From assembly GCA_021731025.1 (NCBI GenBank), contig JAKFYD010000015.1, positions 58,553 to 122,552 of the forward strand: a stretch of 64,000 bases of DNA. The letters run 5' to 3'. This stretch comes from Pseudobdellovibrionaceae bacterium. GTDB lineage: Bacteria > Bdellovibrionota > Bdellovibrionia > Bdellovibrionales > Bdellovibrionaceae. How positions within the stretch are numbered: the stretch's first letter is position 1; the number at the start of each line of letters is the position of its first letter. Both the position numbers and the translations under genes were made by a program. Positions 44,562 through 53,336 of the stretch are shown piece by piece. Below the pieces are notes generated by a model. That model was given only the letters and a program-made list of their open reading frames with translations. It searched no databases and was not told the origin of the DNA.

Positions 44562-47525
44562 TCAGTTGCAAAATCTTTCGTTCTCTTTCGTTTCAAGGAA
44601 CTGACGATTGATCCAGCTCGGCAATTTATAAGTTGAACTGGCAAAGAAACTTTTAGCTTTGACTTTGTCTCGGGCTTTCTCGTTCGCGACACCTAAACAG
44701 TATTTGTTTTCTTCATGAAGCTTTATACCTGCTGCTTTGATGGCTTTTGTCCAATTTGGATCTTTTGCGAAAGAATTGCGTAAGAAGCTTTCGAGTCGTT
44801 TATCACTTTGCAATTGAATACTATTGAAGTCTTGTTTGGGATCATAAATCTTTCGAACTTCCATCATCATATCCATAGCAGAACGAGTTTTTCCGCGAGT
44901 CATTATCAATTTCGCCGTCCAGAGACGCTTTTCAGCTAGATTCAAAACCAATCGAGGAACCAAATTATATAATTTTTGAGCTTCAGGAGTTTTATCACCC
45001 GAATACCAAATCGATTGAATCTCGGCGAGCCAAGCATACACCTTCGAATTATCGCGATCTTTAGTGGGAATATCTTCCTCATCAATTTTGAGCAAAGATT
45101 CCTTCAGGACCGTCGGTGTTTTTGTACCTTCATCTGTCGAAACACCAACATCCTGCTTTCCATTGAAAAACTCGTAGGTCTTCATCACATCCAACATTAA
45201 ATAAGCGGATTTTTCAGCGTGAGGTCCCGATTGCCCTCCACCCAAAACAGCGGCATAGGGCGAGACTCCACTAGGAGCACCAAGATTAAAATCTTGACCG
45301 TAAGGTGAAGCTCCCAAGCGTAAACCAAGTCTTTCGTGGACGACGCCGAAATTGGCCACTGTCGAGAAATATCCATAGTCCATATTGCGCATGTAAAGAC
45401 GATTGGAAATTCCTATTTCTCCTTTTAAGCCTGTCCAATCCGTTACTTTGCCAAGACCAAAAGTTTTAGTGACATCAATCTCTAGTCCCCAGTTACGATG
45501 AAGATTAAGATTCGGCGAAAGTTCAGCAAACTGATTGCAACGAGCAACTGTACAATAGCCCGAGTAAGGATAATACATTCCCTTAATGGATACATTAACA
45601 AGGTCTTCGGCGTCGGTATTAACAAGAGGACGGAGCTCAATACCCGTAGCGATTTGGCCATGGCCTTCTCGGTAAGTATCACCAGAAGCTTCGAGCACAA
45701 GTCGCAATTTAGGATTAAGTTCGTATTTCACAGAAACGCGGCTGCTTTGGTAGTCAGGAACATCGGGAACCAGTGACGTGGACTTGCCGTGCACTTGAGT
45801 CACCACCGCTTCATAGATAAATCTTCCCCAAACAGCAGCAATTTCAACTCCATTTTCCATCAACTTTTGTTCGCTTTCGTCTTTGTTAAAATGGATCGGA
45901 GTTTTCTGAGTATAGATTTTATTGATCAGATTCATTTTAACAATTCTTAGCTTCTTAGGATATTCTTTGTCCTCAAAATCTTCATCCAAGTACTTTGGTT
46001 CTTGAAGAGGAATAGTGACAAAAACCATTCCCACAGTGACATTGCGAGGAGTCCCAAGCGCAATATCAGCGTGTTTTATTTCGGCACTGTAAACAACTTT
46101 GTAACCAATAGTAATTTGATTCGGATATCTCACTTGAAATCCAAATTCTAAATCCAAAGAGTCGGCATCGTCTGTAAAAACAGTAGACCCAAAGAGACGG
46201 GCTTCACTAAAGACTTCTAATTTTCCGAAACTCTTTTTCAAAAAAGGAAGAAACTGAGGAACTTTATCAGCAATTTGCGCTGTAAATCCTGTTCTGAGAA
46301 TGTAGCCCAGCAAAAGTCCTGGGTTGTCTTTAGCGGGAGGACTCAGGCGTCGCAACAACGGCCAACTAGGATTCGCAGCCGAGGTTTGCTTGATAACATC
46401 GGCTTCGAAATCCTTATTCCCTGTAACTTTAATCAAATCATATTCAAAATAAATATTTGATCTGTATTTCAAAGGGTCGCTGGCGTTCCAGCGGAAACCG
46501 ACGGACTGGTACTCTTGCGAATCGCAATGAGTGCTGCCATTGCAATCATCACCATTCTTTTGCGCAAAATCATTTATCGAATCGCGCACAAATAAGTAAC
46601 TGTCACCCACTTTTATTTTGACCGTAGTGACTTGGTTGATGGAACGGTTTCCATCTTCAAAAAAGGTGGCGTCAGTGTCAGTTTCAAGAAGCACTCGTTC
46701 TTTCCAGAACTCTGGGAGATTACTATTTCCAAAAATAAGAGCCAGTGAATCAATCACGCCATTCAATCCAAATCGATAACCGGGAGTGATCGAACGCATA
46801 TCAGGATTTTGCCAATAACTTCCCGTGGCCACAGTGCCACTGGCTGATTTAACTGACTCGAGCAGTCGACTGGCAACTGGGTTCCGCAAGGACTTCAGTT
46901 GATCAAAAATCCCAAGTTGAACTTCGTCCCCAGTGGGTGGCATCGGTTTCGAATTATTAACAGTTAAAAAACCTGATTCAATTAGCTGCTTTACTTTGTG
47001 ATTTGCAAAAGTGTTGATATGTTTTTTGACGGCTACTGCAGCGGGATCAAATTTTAATTTCTCATTGAGATATTGTTTTTCCAATTCAGTAACATTTTGT
47101 GGAGTCTTGAGCACGTTGTGATTCTGTTTGCTGATTCTTTGTAAATCAGCATCCATCTGCGCGTGAATCTTAGCGTAATGTTCAGCGATGCGTAAGCGAA
47201 CCAAAGCCTCTAAGTCGATATGATGTTCAGGTAAGCAGAGATCTTTTTTAATAAGAAATGTATACTCGTGTTTGCCCTTGGCGACGACTTGAACAAATAA
47301 GGCGTCAACGGCAACGTCTTGAATTTCGGCTTCTAGAGGAATGTCATTAACAACCTGAACCCGCGTTTTTTGGAGCTCAGATTTTCCTCGAGTATCAATG
47401 CCATAAGGTGTGCGCGAGAATTCAGTCTTGATTCGAAGGGCACAACTTTCTACGATTGAATCTTCCGATGCAAAGACGGGTTGTAAAATACAGACAAGAG
47501 CAAAAATGAACATGAAAAATTTCAA
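44562..47525 (-). CDS. Large exported envelope protein, probable beta-barrel, unknown family
   Basis: I prefer TTG 47525 as start: GGAG lies 8 bases before it and it opens a good signal peptide (KFFMFIFALVCILQPVFA). The longer frame from 47594 puts an acidic stretch ahead of it. The mature protein of about 965 residues has an N-terminal helical region (residues 120-200), then long alternating-strand sections with aromatics (YRSNIYFEYDLIKVTG, FQVRYPNQITIGYKVVYSAEI, GLEIDVTKTFGLG) typical of a large outer-membrane barrel. A helical C-terminal 180 residues (YLMLDVMKTYEFF, RLVLNLAEKRLWTAKL) may be periplasmic. It partly recalls YjbH-like exopolysaccharide proteins, but I cannot claim that. Confidence 0.55.
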   Translation of the reverse strand: MKFFMFIFALVCILQPVFASEDSIVESCALRIKTEFSRTPYGIDTRGKSELQKTRVQVVNDIPLEAEIQDVAVDALFVQVVAKGKHEYTFLIKKDLCLPEHHIDLEALVRLRIAEHYAKIHAQMDADLQRISKQNHNVLKTPQNVTELEKQYLNEKLKFDPAAVAVKKHINTFANHKVKQLIESGFLTVNNSKPMPPTGDEVQLGIFDQLKSLRNPVASRLLESVKSASGTVATGSYWQNPDMRSITPGYRFGLNGVIDSLALIFGNSNLPEFWKERVLLETDTDATFFEDGNRSINQVTTVKIKVGDSYLFVRDSINDFAQKNGDDCNGSTHCDSQEYQSVGFRWNASDPLKYRSNIYFEYDLIKVTGNKDFEADVIKQTSAANPSWPLLRRLSPPAKDNPGLLLGYILRTGFTAQIADKVPQFLPFLKKSFGKLEVFSEARLFGSTVFTDDADSLDLEFGFQVRYPNQITIGYKVVYSAEIKHADIALGTPRNVTVGMVFVTIPLQEPKYLDEDFEDKEYPKKLRIVKMNLINKIYTQKTPIHFNKDESEQKLMENGVEIAAVWGRFIYEAVVTQVHGKSTSLVPDVPDYQSSRVSVKYELNPKLRLVLEASGDTYREGHGQIATGIELRPLVNTDAEDLVNVSIKGMYYPYSGYCTVARCNQFAELSPNLNLHRNWGLEIDVTKTFGLGKVTDWTGLKGEIGISNRLYMRNMDYGYFSTVANFGVVHERLGLRLGASPYGQDFNLGAPSGVSPYAAVLGGGQSGPHAEKSAYLMLDVMKTYEFFNGKQDVGVSTDEGTKTPTVLKESLLKIDEEDIPTKDRDNSKVYAWLAEIQSIWYSGDKTPEAQKLYNLVPRLVLNLAEKRLWTAKLIMTRGKTRSAMDMMMEVRKIYDPKQDFNSIQLQSDKRLESFLRNSFAKDPNWTKAIKAAGIKLHEENKYCLGVANEKARDKVKAKSFFASSTYKLPSWINRQFLETKENERFCN

Positions 47526-47638
47526 GGTTAAGTCTCCGCTGGCATCGGCAAAAATATCTTCGAAAATCCATACCAGAGTTCTGGGAAAACTCAAGAAAAG
47601 TGGATTTCATTTTTGATTTACCGAGCAAAGGGAAATTT

Positions 47639-47804
47639 TTATAAATTGGAGCCAATCATTTTTGAAGTGACGAGTTGTGGAAAGGGGCCACTCACCGTAA
47701 GGTCACCAATGTAAACTTTACCAACATCCAGTACAAGGGAGCTTTTTCTTCCCACCCATCAGGATTTGGTCCGTACCAGCCTTGATATTTTGTATTCCTT
47801 CAAA
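47639..47804 (-). pseudogene. Possible gene remnant between the envelope protein and the GNAT gene
   Basis: Two minus-strand frames look protein-like but neither is a full gene. One reads QGWYGPNPDGWEEKAPLYW (about 47790-47730). The other, ending at TAA 47639, reads LDVGKVYIGDLTVSGPF and LVTSKMIGSNL. Together they could be the frameshifted end of a lost gene. Evidence is weak and no family is recognised. Confidence 0.25.
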
Positions 47805-48344
47805 TTAAAGAATCAAGCCAAGCTGTTCATCAAAGGCCATTTTGCGTTCAGGATCAAAAAAATATTTCATCTCAATCAAAGCGCGATACCTTTCGTGAAT
47901 GAGCATGGTGCAAATAACAAATCCCAGTTTTAATTTAGGAATAATCACGGCTGCGTTGTTGGGGTGATGCAAGCTAATTACGACTTGGAAGGCATTTTCT
48001 TTAAGATGATCAAGAACCGCGGATAACATTTTCGAATAAAGCCCCTTATTTCTATGGGACTCCAGAACTGCTGAATTCTGCATGTAATAGACGTCTCCCT
48101 CGGCCGCATAGCCATAATGCCAACCGACTGGTTGATCCTTATAAAATAAGGCCACCCGGAGTTGCCATCGACTGACGGCTCGGGATTTTATCTTTTCTTT
48201 TTCATCGGCTGATAAATTTTCCGTATATTTGCTCTCGGCTCGATTGGAAAATATTTTTTCATGATGGATTTTTTGAATTTCCTTTAATTCTTCAAAAGAA
48301 ATTTCCCTTAAAGAATAGCCATTGCCTAAATCTTTAGAAATCAT
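47805..48344 (-). CDS. GNAT-family N-acetyltransferase
   Basis: The protein has about 179 residues from ATG 48344 (MISKDLGNGYSLREIS). The acetyl-CoA fold is shown by GWHYGYAAEGDVYYMQNSAV (strand 4), ESHRNKGLYSKMLSAVLDHL (the R/Q-x-x-G-x-G/A loop and helix 3) and ISLHHPNNAAVIIPKLKLGF (the Asn-rich segment before strand 7). The start overlaps the end of the GRDP-like gene by 11 bases, so it is translationally coupled to it. With the secreted peptide gene upstream it forms a three-gene cassette, and the peptide or a peptide-derived product may be its substrate (inference). Confidence 0.75.
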   Translation of the reverse strand: MISKDLGNGYSLREISFEELKEIQKIHHEKIFSNRAESKYTENLSADEKEKIKSRAVSRWQLRVALFYKDQPVGWHYGYAAEGDVYYMQNSAVLESHRNKGLYSKMLSAVLDHLKENAFQVVISLHHPNNAAVIIPKLKLGFVICTMLIHERYRALIEMKYFFDPERKMAFDEQLGLIL

Positions 48345-48756
48345 GTACTTTCTCTCCTGCACATAAAGTGGGATACTCACAATATATCCGATGAACAAAA
48401 TCTTCACCTAAATATTGAGTCAACACTGCAATTTGCGATTCAACGGACTTAATCAGTTGCTCATAGTTGGCTTCAGCTGTTTCTTCACTTATGGGATTAT
48501 GATGAAGATAGCGACCAAAATGTTTTTGGCAATGATCAAAATAAAACTCCGTGTTCAAAATCATCTCATGCCATAACAAATCTAAATATTCGATGTTCGA
48601 AGTAAAGATGAAGGAAGCGCGATCGCTTCCTTCATCTTCCAATTGAACAAGAAGTTTATGCAGTGAAAGAAGATCCTCAAAAATTTTCTTTCCCGTCGGG
48701 TAGGATATATTTAAATGATATCGTTTTAAAAATGATTGAATAACTTGCTTTTGCAT
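48334..48756 (-). CDS. Glycine-rich-domain-containing-like protein (GRDP/DUF1399-type)
   Basis: The 140-residue soluble protein carries the segments LDLLWHEMILNTEFYFDHC and FGRYLHHNP (about residues 55-85). The pattern LWHxxIL-x-T-x-x-Y-x-x-x-C...FG-x-F/Y-LHH-x-P is the hallmark of the GRDP-like family, whose biochemical role is unknown. The clustered His, Glu and Cys residues could bind metal. It lies between the peptide gene (19 bases upstream) and the GNAT gene (overlapping by 11 bases). In this setting it may act on the peptide. Confidence 0.6.
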   Translation of the reverse strand: MQKQVIQSFLKRYHLNISYPTGKKIFEDLLSLHKLLVQLEDEGSDRASFIFTSNIEYLDLLWHEMILNTEFYFDHCQKHFGRYLHHNPISEETAEANYEQLIKSVESQIAVLTQYLGEDFVHRIYCEYPTLCAGEKVHDF

Positions 48757-48775
48757 AAATACTTCCCTGCAGTAA

Positions 48776-48952
48776 TTAACCGTGAGAACCTGCTCCGCAG
48801 GTCAGGCTCACTTTACCGCTTAAAATTTGCTTTTTAAGTTGATCTGCGATTGCAGAAGAACCTTTTTTAGCGATTAGGGGTTGGGGGCGTTGAGCTACGG
48901 CATGGACCTGAGAGCTCAGCAAAACGACGAGGACAGCAATTTTCATTAACAT
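48776..48952 (-). CDS. Small secreted peptide with Cys/Gly/His C-terminus, possible modified-peptide precursor
   Basis: From ATG 48952 (AAGGAG site 6 bases upstream) this is a 58-residue protein. It has a signal peptide (IAVLVVLLSSQVHA, residues 5-18), a basic helical middle (IADQLKKQILSGKV) and the C-terminus SLTCGAGSHG. The single Cys and the Gly/Ser/His tail are unlike ordinary small exported proteins and resemble the core region of ribosomally made, modified peptides. The next two genes (GRDP-like, GNAT) follow at 19 bases and with an 11-base overlap. A modified-peptide role is inference; it could instead be a small metal-binding exported protein. Confidence 0.5.
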   Translation of the reverse strand: MLMKIAVLVVLLSSQVHAVAQRPQPLIAKKGSSAIADQLKKQILSGKVSLTCGAGSHG

Positions 48953-49057
48953 AATCATCTCCTTTTTGATGTGTTGTTGGTGAAGAGGATGAATGCGAAC
49001 AGTGGACCATGGGGTCAGATACCCATAACGGCCTTTAATTGATTTAGGCTGAAAGAG

Positions 49058-49073
49058 GTCCGCCTTTTCGGAC
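49058..49073 (-). terminator. Hairpin 3' of the GAF kinase gene
   Basis: GTCCG-AAAAGG-CGGAC on the minus strand, about 47 bases beyond the kinase stop codon, is followed by CTCTTTC. The stem is 5 bp and the tract only moderately T-rich, so it is a weak candidate terminator separating the hemerythrin/ldh/kinase operon from the peptide cassette. Confidence 0.3.
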
Positions 49074-49119
49074 TTAACTTCTAGATTTTAGGAATATAAA
49101 AAATGGAATTCTCTCATTG

Positions 49120-50394
49120 TCAAAAAGGCAGCCAAAAGCTGAAAGTTGAGCCAACTCCAGGTTTGCTGGAAACTTGAATTTTTCCTTGATGATTTTCAAC
49201 AATGCGTTTGGCGATGGATAAGCCCAGACCTGTACTGTTTTCATTTTCCGTTGGTCTTGCGCTTGTTTTGCCAAATTCGTGAAATAGCTTGTACTGCTCA
49301 TTTTCGGGAATGCCCAAGCCCTCATCTCGAATTGAAAAGTGCAATTGATTGTTTAAAACATTGACCGACAAAGAAATCCGACTCCCACGGTGCGAATATT
49401 TCACTGCATTTGAAATTAAATTTTCGAGTACTCGCCGTATTTGTGCTGGATCGAATTTTCCTATCAATGGAGCGTATGGAATATTTTCAATTGTGAATTT
49501 GATTTCTTTAGGTATTGATAGAGTTTGCCCAAGTATTCCAATTTCCTCCAGAAAGGGCCTAAGTAAAACATCAATAATTCGAGGAGAATCTGCTTTTTGA
49601 TCTAACTGAGTTACTTCGAGCAGTTGATTCAGAAGTTCAAACATATTCTTCGAGTTCTGTAAAAATATTTTGAAAATTTGTTTAGCGTCGCTCCCGAGTT
49701 CTTGAAACCAAGGTTCGTTTATCGAGATCTCGGCAAAACTTTGAATAACACTTAAAGGCGACTTGAGATCATGTAAGATCGTGCCTAGGTTCTTCGTCTG
49801 TCTGGTATAATCATCAAACTCATGACGAAGTTGTCCATTCTCAACAATAACAGAAATTTCATCAGCGATTTCTAAGAATAAGTCGACATGTTGTTTTGAA
49901 TATGTATCTTGAGCCGTGCTCGAAAAAAAGACCACTCCAACTGCTTGATTTTGAGAAACAAGTGGACAGGTAAGACTTGATCTTATTCCGTCTTGAAGAA
50001 TGAGTTCCGTGGATTTCGAGTGTGGGTTTTCCAGGTGGTACAAATCCAAATCTCTTATGATTCTAGGCTTGGTCAACTCTAAGACTTTTTGAAGGCTGCT
50101 TCCTTGGATTAGGGCCGAGTACCCGGGTTTAATTCCTACAATCGGTATTTTTGACTTAACCCATTTTGAAACAAGTCGCTTCTGTCCCTCGGCTGATTCA
50201 ATAAGTGCTATTCCGATTCGGTCAAATGGAATTAGGGAAGATAAAGAATCGAAAATAAAATCAAGTATAGACAAATAATTAGTCTCTGTACGGAGCTTTC
50301 GATTAATTTGCACTATCAAATTAGCTAAGTAAACTCTTTGCTGAGAGAGTTGAGCCATTGAACCTGGGCTATTTTTTTTAACAAAATCATTCAT
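49120..50394 (-). CDS. GAF-domain histidine kinase
   Basis: The 424-residue cytoplasmic protein has a GAF domain (about 25-190; FDRIGIALIES, SSLTCPLVSQNQAVGVVFFSS). The dimerisation/phosphoacceptor segment ILHDLKSPLSVIQSF has its His near 208. A HATPase domain follows with N box ENLISNAVKYS, G1 IRDEGLGIPE and G2 STGLGLSIAK. No receiver is attached and no response regulator is adjacent in this operon. It is third after a hemerythrin-like gene and ldhA (gaps of 26 and 32 bases), all downstream of the sigma-54 promoter at 52052. A role in low-oxygen or redox signalling is inferred from that context. Confidence 0.85.
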   Translation of the reverse strand: MNDFVKKNSPGSMAQLSQQRVYLANLIVQINRKLRTETNYLSILDFIFDSLSSLIPFDRIGIALIESAEGQKRLVSKWVKSKIPIVGIKPGYSALIQGSSLQKVLELTKPRIIRDLDLYHLENPHSKSTELILQDGIRSSLTCPLVSQNQAVGVVFFSSTAQDTYSKQHVDLFLEIADEISVIVENGQLRHEFDDYTRQTKNLGTILHDLKSPLSVIQSFAEISINEPWFQELGSDAKQIFKIFLQNSKNMFELLNQLLEVTQLDQKADSPRIIDVLLRPFLEEIGILGQTLSIPKEIKFTIENIPYAPLIGKFDPAQIRRVLENLISNAVKYSHRGSRISLSVNVLNNQLHFSIRDEGLGIPENEQYKLFHEFGKTSARPTENENSTGLGLSIAKRIVENHQGKIQVSSKPGVGSTFSFWLPF

Positions 50395-50426
50395 GTTATC
50401 TTCCTTCGAAATAAGATCTGATTTAT

Positions 50427-51422
50427 CTAAATTAAAACCTCGACTTTCGAAAGATCCAAGTTAGCTTCAAATCGACTGATACTGTCGATTGTTGTATCTG
50501 CAATATTTTTAAGTGCTTCTTGGGTTAAAAATGCCTGGTGCGCCGTAATTAAGACGTTGGGAAATGTGAGAAGCCTGGCCAGCAAATCATCATCAATACC
50601 AGAATCTGAGAAGTCATTAAAAAATATTCCAGCTTCTTCCTCATAAACATCTAGGCAGGCACCTGAAATCCTGTGTGTCTTGAGGGCCTGAGTCAGTGCG
50701 TTTGTTTCGATAAGTGCTCCTCGACCTGTGTTGATCAGCACCATATTCTTTTTCATCGATTCGATCGCATTGCCGTCTATGATATGTCGTGTTTCCGCGT
50801 TGAGTGGAACATGCAAAGATATAATGTCACTTTGTTTAAATAAGTTATTTAAATCTGAATAATGAATGTCAAATTTCTGAGCCCAATCATGATCGGGGTA
50901 TTTATCAAACACGAGAACTTCACAGCCAAACCCTTTCATGATTTGGGCAAATACTTTTCCAATTTTCCCAGAGCCAACAACGCCTACCGTTTTTTTGTAT
51001 AGATCGAATCCAACCAGTCCATCCAGGGAAAAGTTCATTTCTCTGACTCTGTTGTGGGCTCGATGAATTTTTCGATTAAATGTTAATAACAAACCAACGG
51101 CATGCTCTGCAACAGCGTGCGGGGAATATTCAGGTACTCGGACAACCTTTAGTTTTAAATCCAAAGCGCATTTGATATCCACATGGTTATAGCCGGCAGA
51201 CCTCAGGGCAATCAACTTTACGCCGAGTTGTTTCAACACATCGAGAGAGCCCTTGTCTACGCGATCATTGGCAAAGCAGCAGGCGACATCGCAGCCTTTT
51301 GCCAGTTGCGCAGTTTGTGCATCTAAACTTGCTTTCAAAAAGATGAGTTCATGCTTGCCCAAGTTAGCTTCAGCTAAAGCCGCACGGTCAAACTCATGGG
51401 TGTCGAATACTGCTACTTTCAT
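50427..51422 (-). CDS. ldhA: Fermentative D-lactate dehydrogenase
   Basis: The 331 residues match the D-2-hydroxyacid dehydrogenase family: LRSAGYNHVD (substrate-binding Arg near 74), Rossmann GVVGSGKIGKVFA near 150, INTGRGALIET, the catalytic Glu in LDVYEEEAGIFF and the His in LITAHQAFLT near 294. The YEEEAGIFFNDFS stretch is typical of LdhA, which reduces pyruvate to D-lactate with NADH when respiration is limited. It is second in the operon with a hemerythrin-like protein and a GAF kinase. The sigma-54 promoter and activator motif upstream fit expression under oxygen limitation. Confidence 0.9.
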   Translation of the reverse strand: MKVAVFDTHEFDRAALAEANLGKHELIFLKASLDAQTAQLAKGCDVACCFANDRVDKGSLDVLKQLGVKLIALRSAGYNHVDIKCALDLKLKVVRVPEYSPHAVAEHAVGLLLTFNRKIHRAHNRVREMNFSLDGLVGFDLYKKTVGVVGSGKIGKVFAQIMKGFGCEVLVFDKYPDHDWAQKFDIHYSDLNNLFKQSDIISLHVPLNAETRHIIDGNAIESMKKNMVLINTGRGALIETNALTQALKTHRISGACLDVYEEEAGIFFNDFSDSGIDDDLLARLLTFPNVLITAHQAFLTQEALKNIADTTIDSISRFEANLDLSKVEVLI

Positions 51423-51448
51423 TTTTCATTTCCTTTCGGTCTTTCGAA

Positions 51449-52015
51449 TCAGGCTACGGCCATTCCTTTGGCAAGCCGAAGACGATTAAATATTTGCCTT
51501 GAAGTCTGCTTATCATCTCGCCCGCGCACCTGTTCGAAGTTTTTGGCTTCTTGATAAAGAGAGTTTTGTTGTTCACGAGTTAAAAATCTTTCTGCCATTT
51601 GAAAGAGGACAAAATCATTTTTTAATTGTTTTACTATGTGTGTAATGCATTCACTCAAAGCACAGTAAAGAAATGCAATTTTTAGTGGATTTTGTTCAAA
51701 GGCATCAATAGCCATTCTTAACTCCAGGAGTCCAAGGTCTAGAGAAGATTCTTCGCAAAGAGCCGCAAGATCAAGGCTCGAAGTGTTTTCGGGTGAATTT
51801 TTCTGAGCTGACACTAGGGCTGGAAGAAGGAGGGATTTTTCTTTTCGGAGGTGACAATGTTCAAGCATGCGGTGCATGGCAAAAGCGGCTGTCCGCAAGT
51901 TCTCGGCGTCGAGCTTGTAGCCTTTTTCAAAATCGGCTTGATAAGCCTTGAGGAGATCTAGGCCAAGTTCGATGACTTCATTTTCTTCTTTAAGAGCACT
52001 TGTAAAATGAGACAC
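51449..52015 (-). CDS. Hemerythrin-like (HHE) protein
   Basis: This 188-residue helical protein has metal-ligand-like residues spaced as in HHE domains: an Asp/Glu-rich first helix (EENEVIELGLDLLKAY), AMHRMLEHCHLRKEKSLLLPAL (His near 49, 53, 55 and Glu) and later CALSECITHIVKQLKNDFVLF (His near 121). Hemerythrin-like proteins bind a di-iron centre and sense or scavenge O2 or NO, or repair Fe-S clusters. The first gene of an operon with ldhA and a GAF kinase, it has a strong sigma-54 promoter at 52052-52066. That fits a role in O2 or NO response (inference). Confidence 0.7.
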   Translation of the reverse strand: MSHFTSALKEENEVIELGLDLLKAYQADFEKGYKLDAENLRTAAFAMHRMLEHCHLRKEKSLLLPALVSAQKNSPENTSSLDLAALCEESSLDLGLLELRMAIDAFEQNPLKIAFLYCALSECITHIVKQLKNDFVLFQMAERFLTREQQNSLYQEAKNFEQVRGRDDKQTSRQIFNRLRLAKGMAVA

Positions 52016-52051
52016 ACTGAACTCCTGGGTTACCGCCTAATAATTGGGATT

Positions 52052-52066
52052 GCATCCTATATGCCA
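52052..52066 (-). promoter_or_regulatory. Sigma-54 promoter of the hemerythrin-ldhA-kinase operon
   Basis: On the minus strand the sequence is TGGCATATAGGATGCA: GG at -24 and GC at -12 with exactly 10 bases between, and five of five bases of the TGGCA box. The predicted transcript start is about 25 bases before the hemerythrin ATG at 52015. Confidence 0.75.
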
Positions 52067-52144
52067 TGCAAAGAATGATGGAAACTCACCGAACGCGGCA
52101 GACAGCTAACAAAAATTTGTGAATGTGACTTTTGTTGATTATCG

Positions 52145-52163
52145 AGGAGTCAACTTGTCCCAT
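52145..52163 (-). promoter_or_regulatory. Activator-site motif upstream of the hemerythrin sigma-54 promoter
   Basis: AGGAGTCAACTTGTCCCAT (plus strand) matches 14 of 19 positions of the site TTGAGCCAAATTGTCCCAA found before the NtrC-type regulator gene. It is centred about 115 bases before the predicted transcript start, a normal enhancer distance. It also lies before the divergent PAS kinase gene. Confidence 0.5.
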
Positions 52164-52217
52164 TGCTGCAAGCTCTCACGTTGACCATTAAAGGACGCAC
52201 CATTACCATAAAGCTCT

Positions 52218-53336
52218 ATGGAAACCATTTCTCCCTCGGGCCAAGTCGATCAAGTATTTTTACGCTGTGTAGAGGATTGCTTTGAGCCAATCATGTTAAC
52301 AGACATCACGGGCAAATTAACTTACGTGAACCCAGCATGGGTACTGACTTATGGATATCAAAAGCACGAAGCCATTGGGCAAACACCTCGACTTCTTCGT
52401 TCTCCCGGAGAAAATCCTGATTTTTATAAAAATATGTGGAAAACCATTCTTGACCCCAACATTGGATTTTGGCGGGGAGAGGTCATCAATCAAGCTAAAG
52501 ATGGACATCTGGTGCCAGTGCTTCTAACGATCACCCCTTACAGAGAATCCGGAGGCGAGATCAAGGGTTATATGGGAATTGCGGTGGATCTTTCTGATCA
52601 AAAGCGCATGGAAGAACAAATTCTTCGGCAGGACCGTCTGGCCTCGATTGGTATGTTAGCGGGTGGGCTTGCTCATGAAGTGGGAAATCCTTTAGGGGCA
52701 ATCCGTGGTCGTGCTGAAATGGTCATGAATCAGGTTCGCGGAAATGAAGAGGCCGAAAAAAATTTGGAACTGATCATTGGACAGATTGATCGCATATCAG
52801 GATTGATCCAATCTCTTCTTCGAGTCAGTCGAGTTCCAGGACAAATATTACTTCGGAACGTCGAGCTTGCTCCCATCGTCAAGGAAGTTTTTGTTCTTAT
52901 GCAAGAGGCTTGTCATCGCGCTGGAATTGAACTTCGAACTAACAACCTCGATTTTCAAATCAGTGCAGATTCCAGCCATCTTCAGCAATTATTTTTAAAT
53001 CTCATTATTAATTCCCAACATGCCATTGAAGAAATAAAACAAAAATCCACAGACACCGCAAAGAAACATGTCATCGAAGTCTCGGCAAAGAAAAAACCTT
53101 CTGGAAATGTAGTTGTCTCGGTGAAAGACACAGGGTGCGGAATCAGTTCTGAAAATCTGCGAAAAATATTTCAGCCATTTTACACGACGAAGGCTGCGGG
53201 AAAAGGAACTGGATTGGGACTTTCTATTGTCGCTAAGCTCGTTGAAGAGATGAATGGAAATTTAACAGTCGAAAGTGAAGGCGTCGGGCAGGGTGCCACT
53301 TTTCATATAGAATTTAACGAGGCCGTAAACCGCTAA
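52218..53336 (+). CDS. NtrB-like PAS histidine kinase
   Basis: The 372-residue soluble protein has one PAS domain (about 15-125; LTDITGKLTYVNPAWVLTYGY, GYMGIAVDLSDQK). The phosphoacceptor segment GGLAHEVGNPLGAIRG has its His near 152. HATPase follows, with LFLNLIINSQHAIEE, SVKDTGCGIS and GKGTGLGLSIV. The HE-x-x-NPL motif is that of NtrB/AtoS-type kinases that pair with NtrC-type regulators. The only such regulator nearby is encoded at 54070-55512, separated by one convergent gene. It is therefore the likely partner. Its gene is divergent from the hemerythrin operon. Confidence 0.85.
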   Translation: METISPSGQVDQVFLRCVEDCFEPIMLTDITGKLTYVNPAWVLTYGYQKHEAIGQTPRLLRSPGENPDFYKNMWKTILDPNIGFWRGEVINQAKDGHLVPVLLTITPYRESGGEIKGYMGIAVDLSDQKRMEEQILRQDRLASIGMLAGGLAHEVGNPLGAIRGRAEMVMNQVRGNEEAEKNLELIIGQIDRISGLIQSLLRVSRVPGQILLRNVELAPIVKEVFVLMQEACHRAGIELRTNNLDFQISADSSHLQQLFLNLIINSQHAIEEIKQKSTDTAKKHVIEVSAKKKPSGNVVVSVKDTGCGISSENLRKIFQPFYTTKAAGKGTGLGLSIVAKLVEEMNGNLTVESEGVGQGATFHIEFNEAVNR

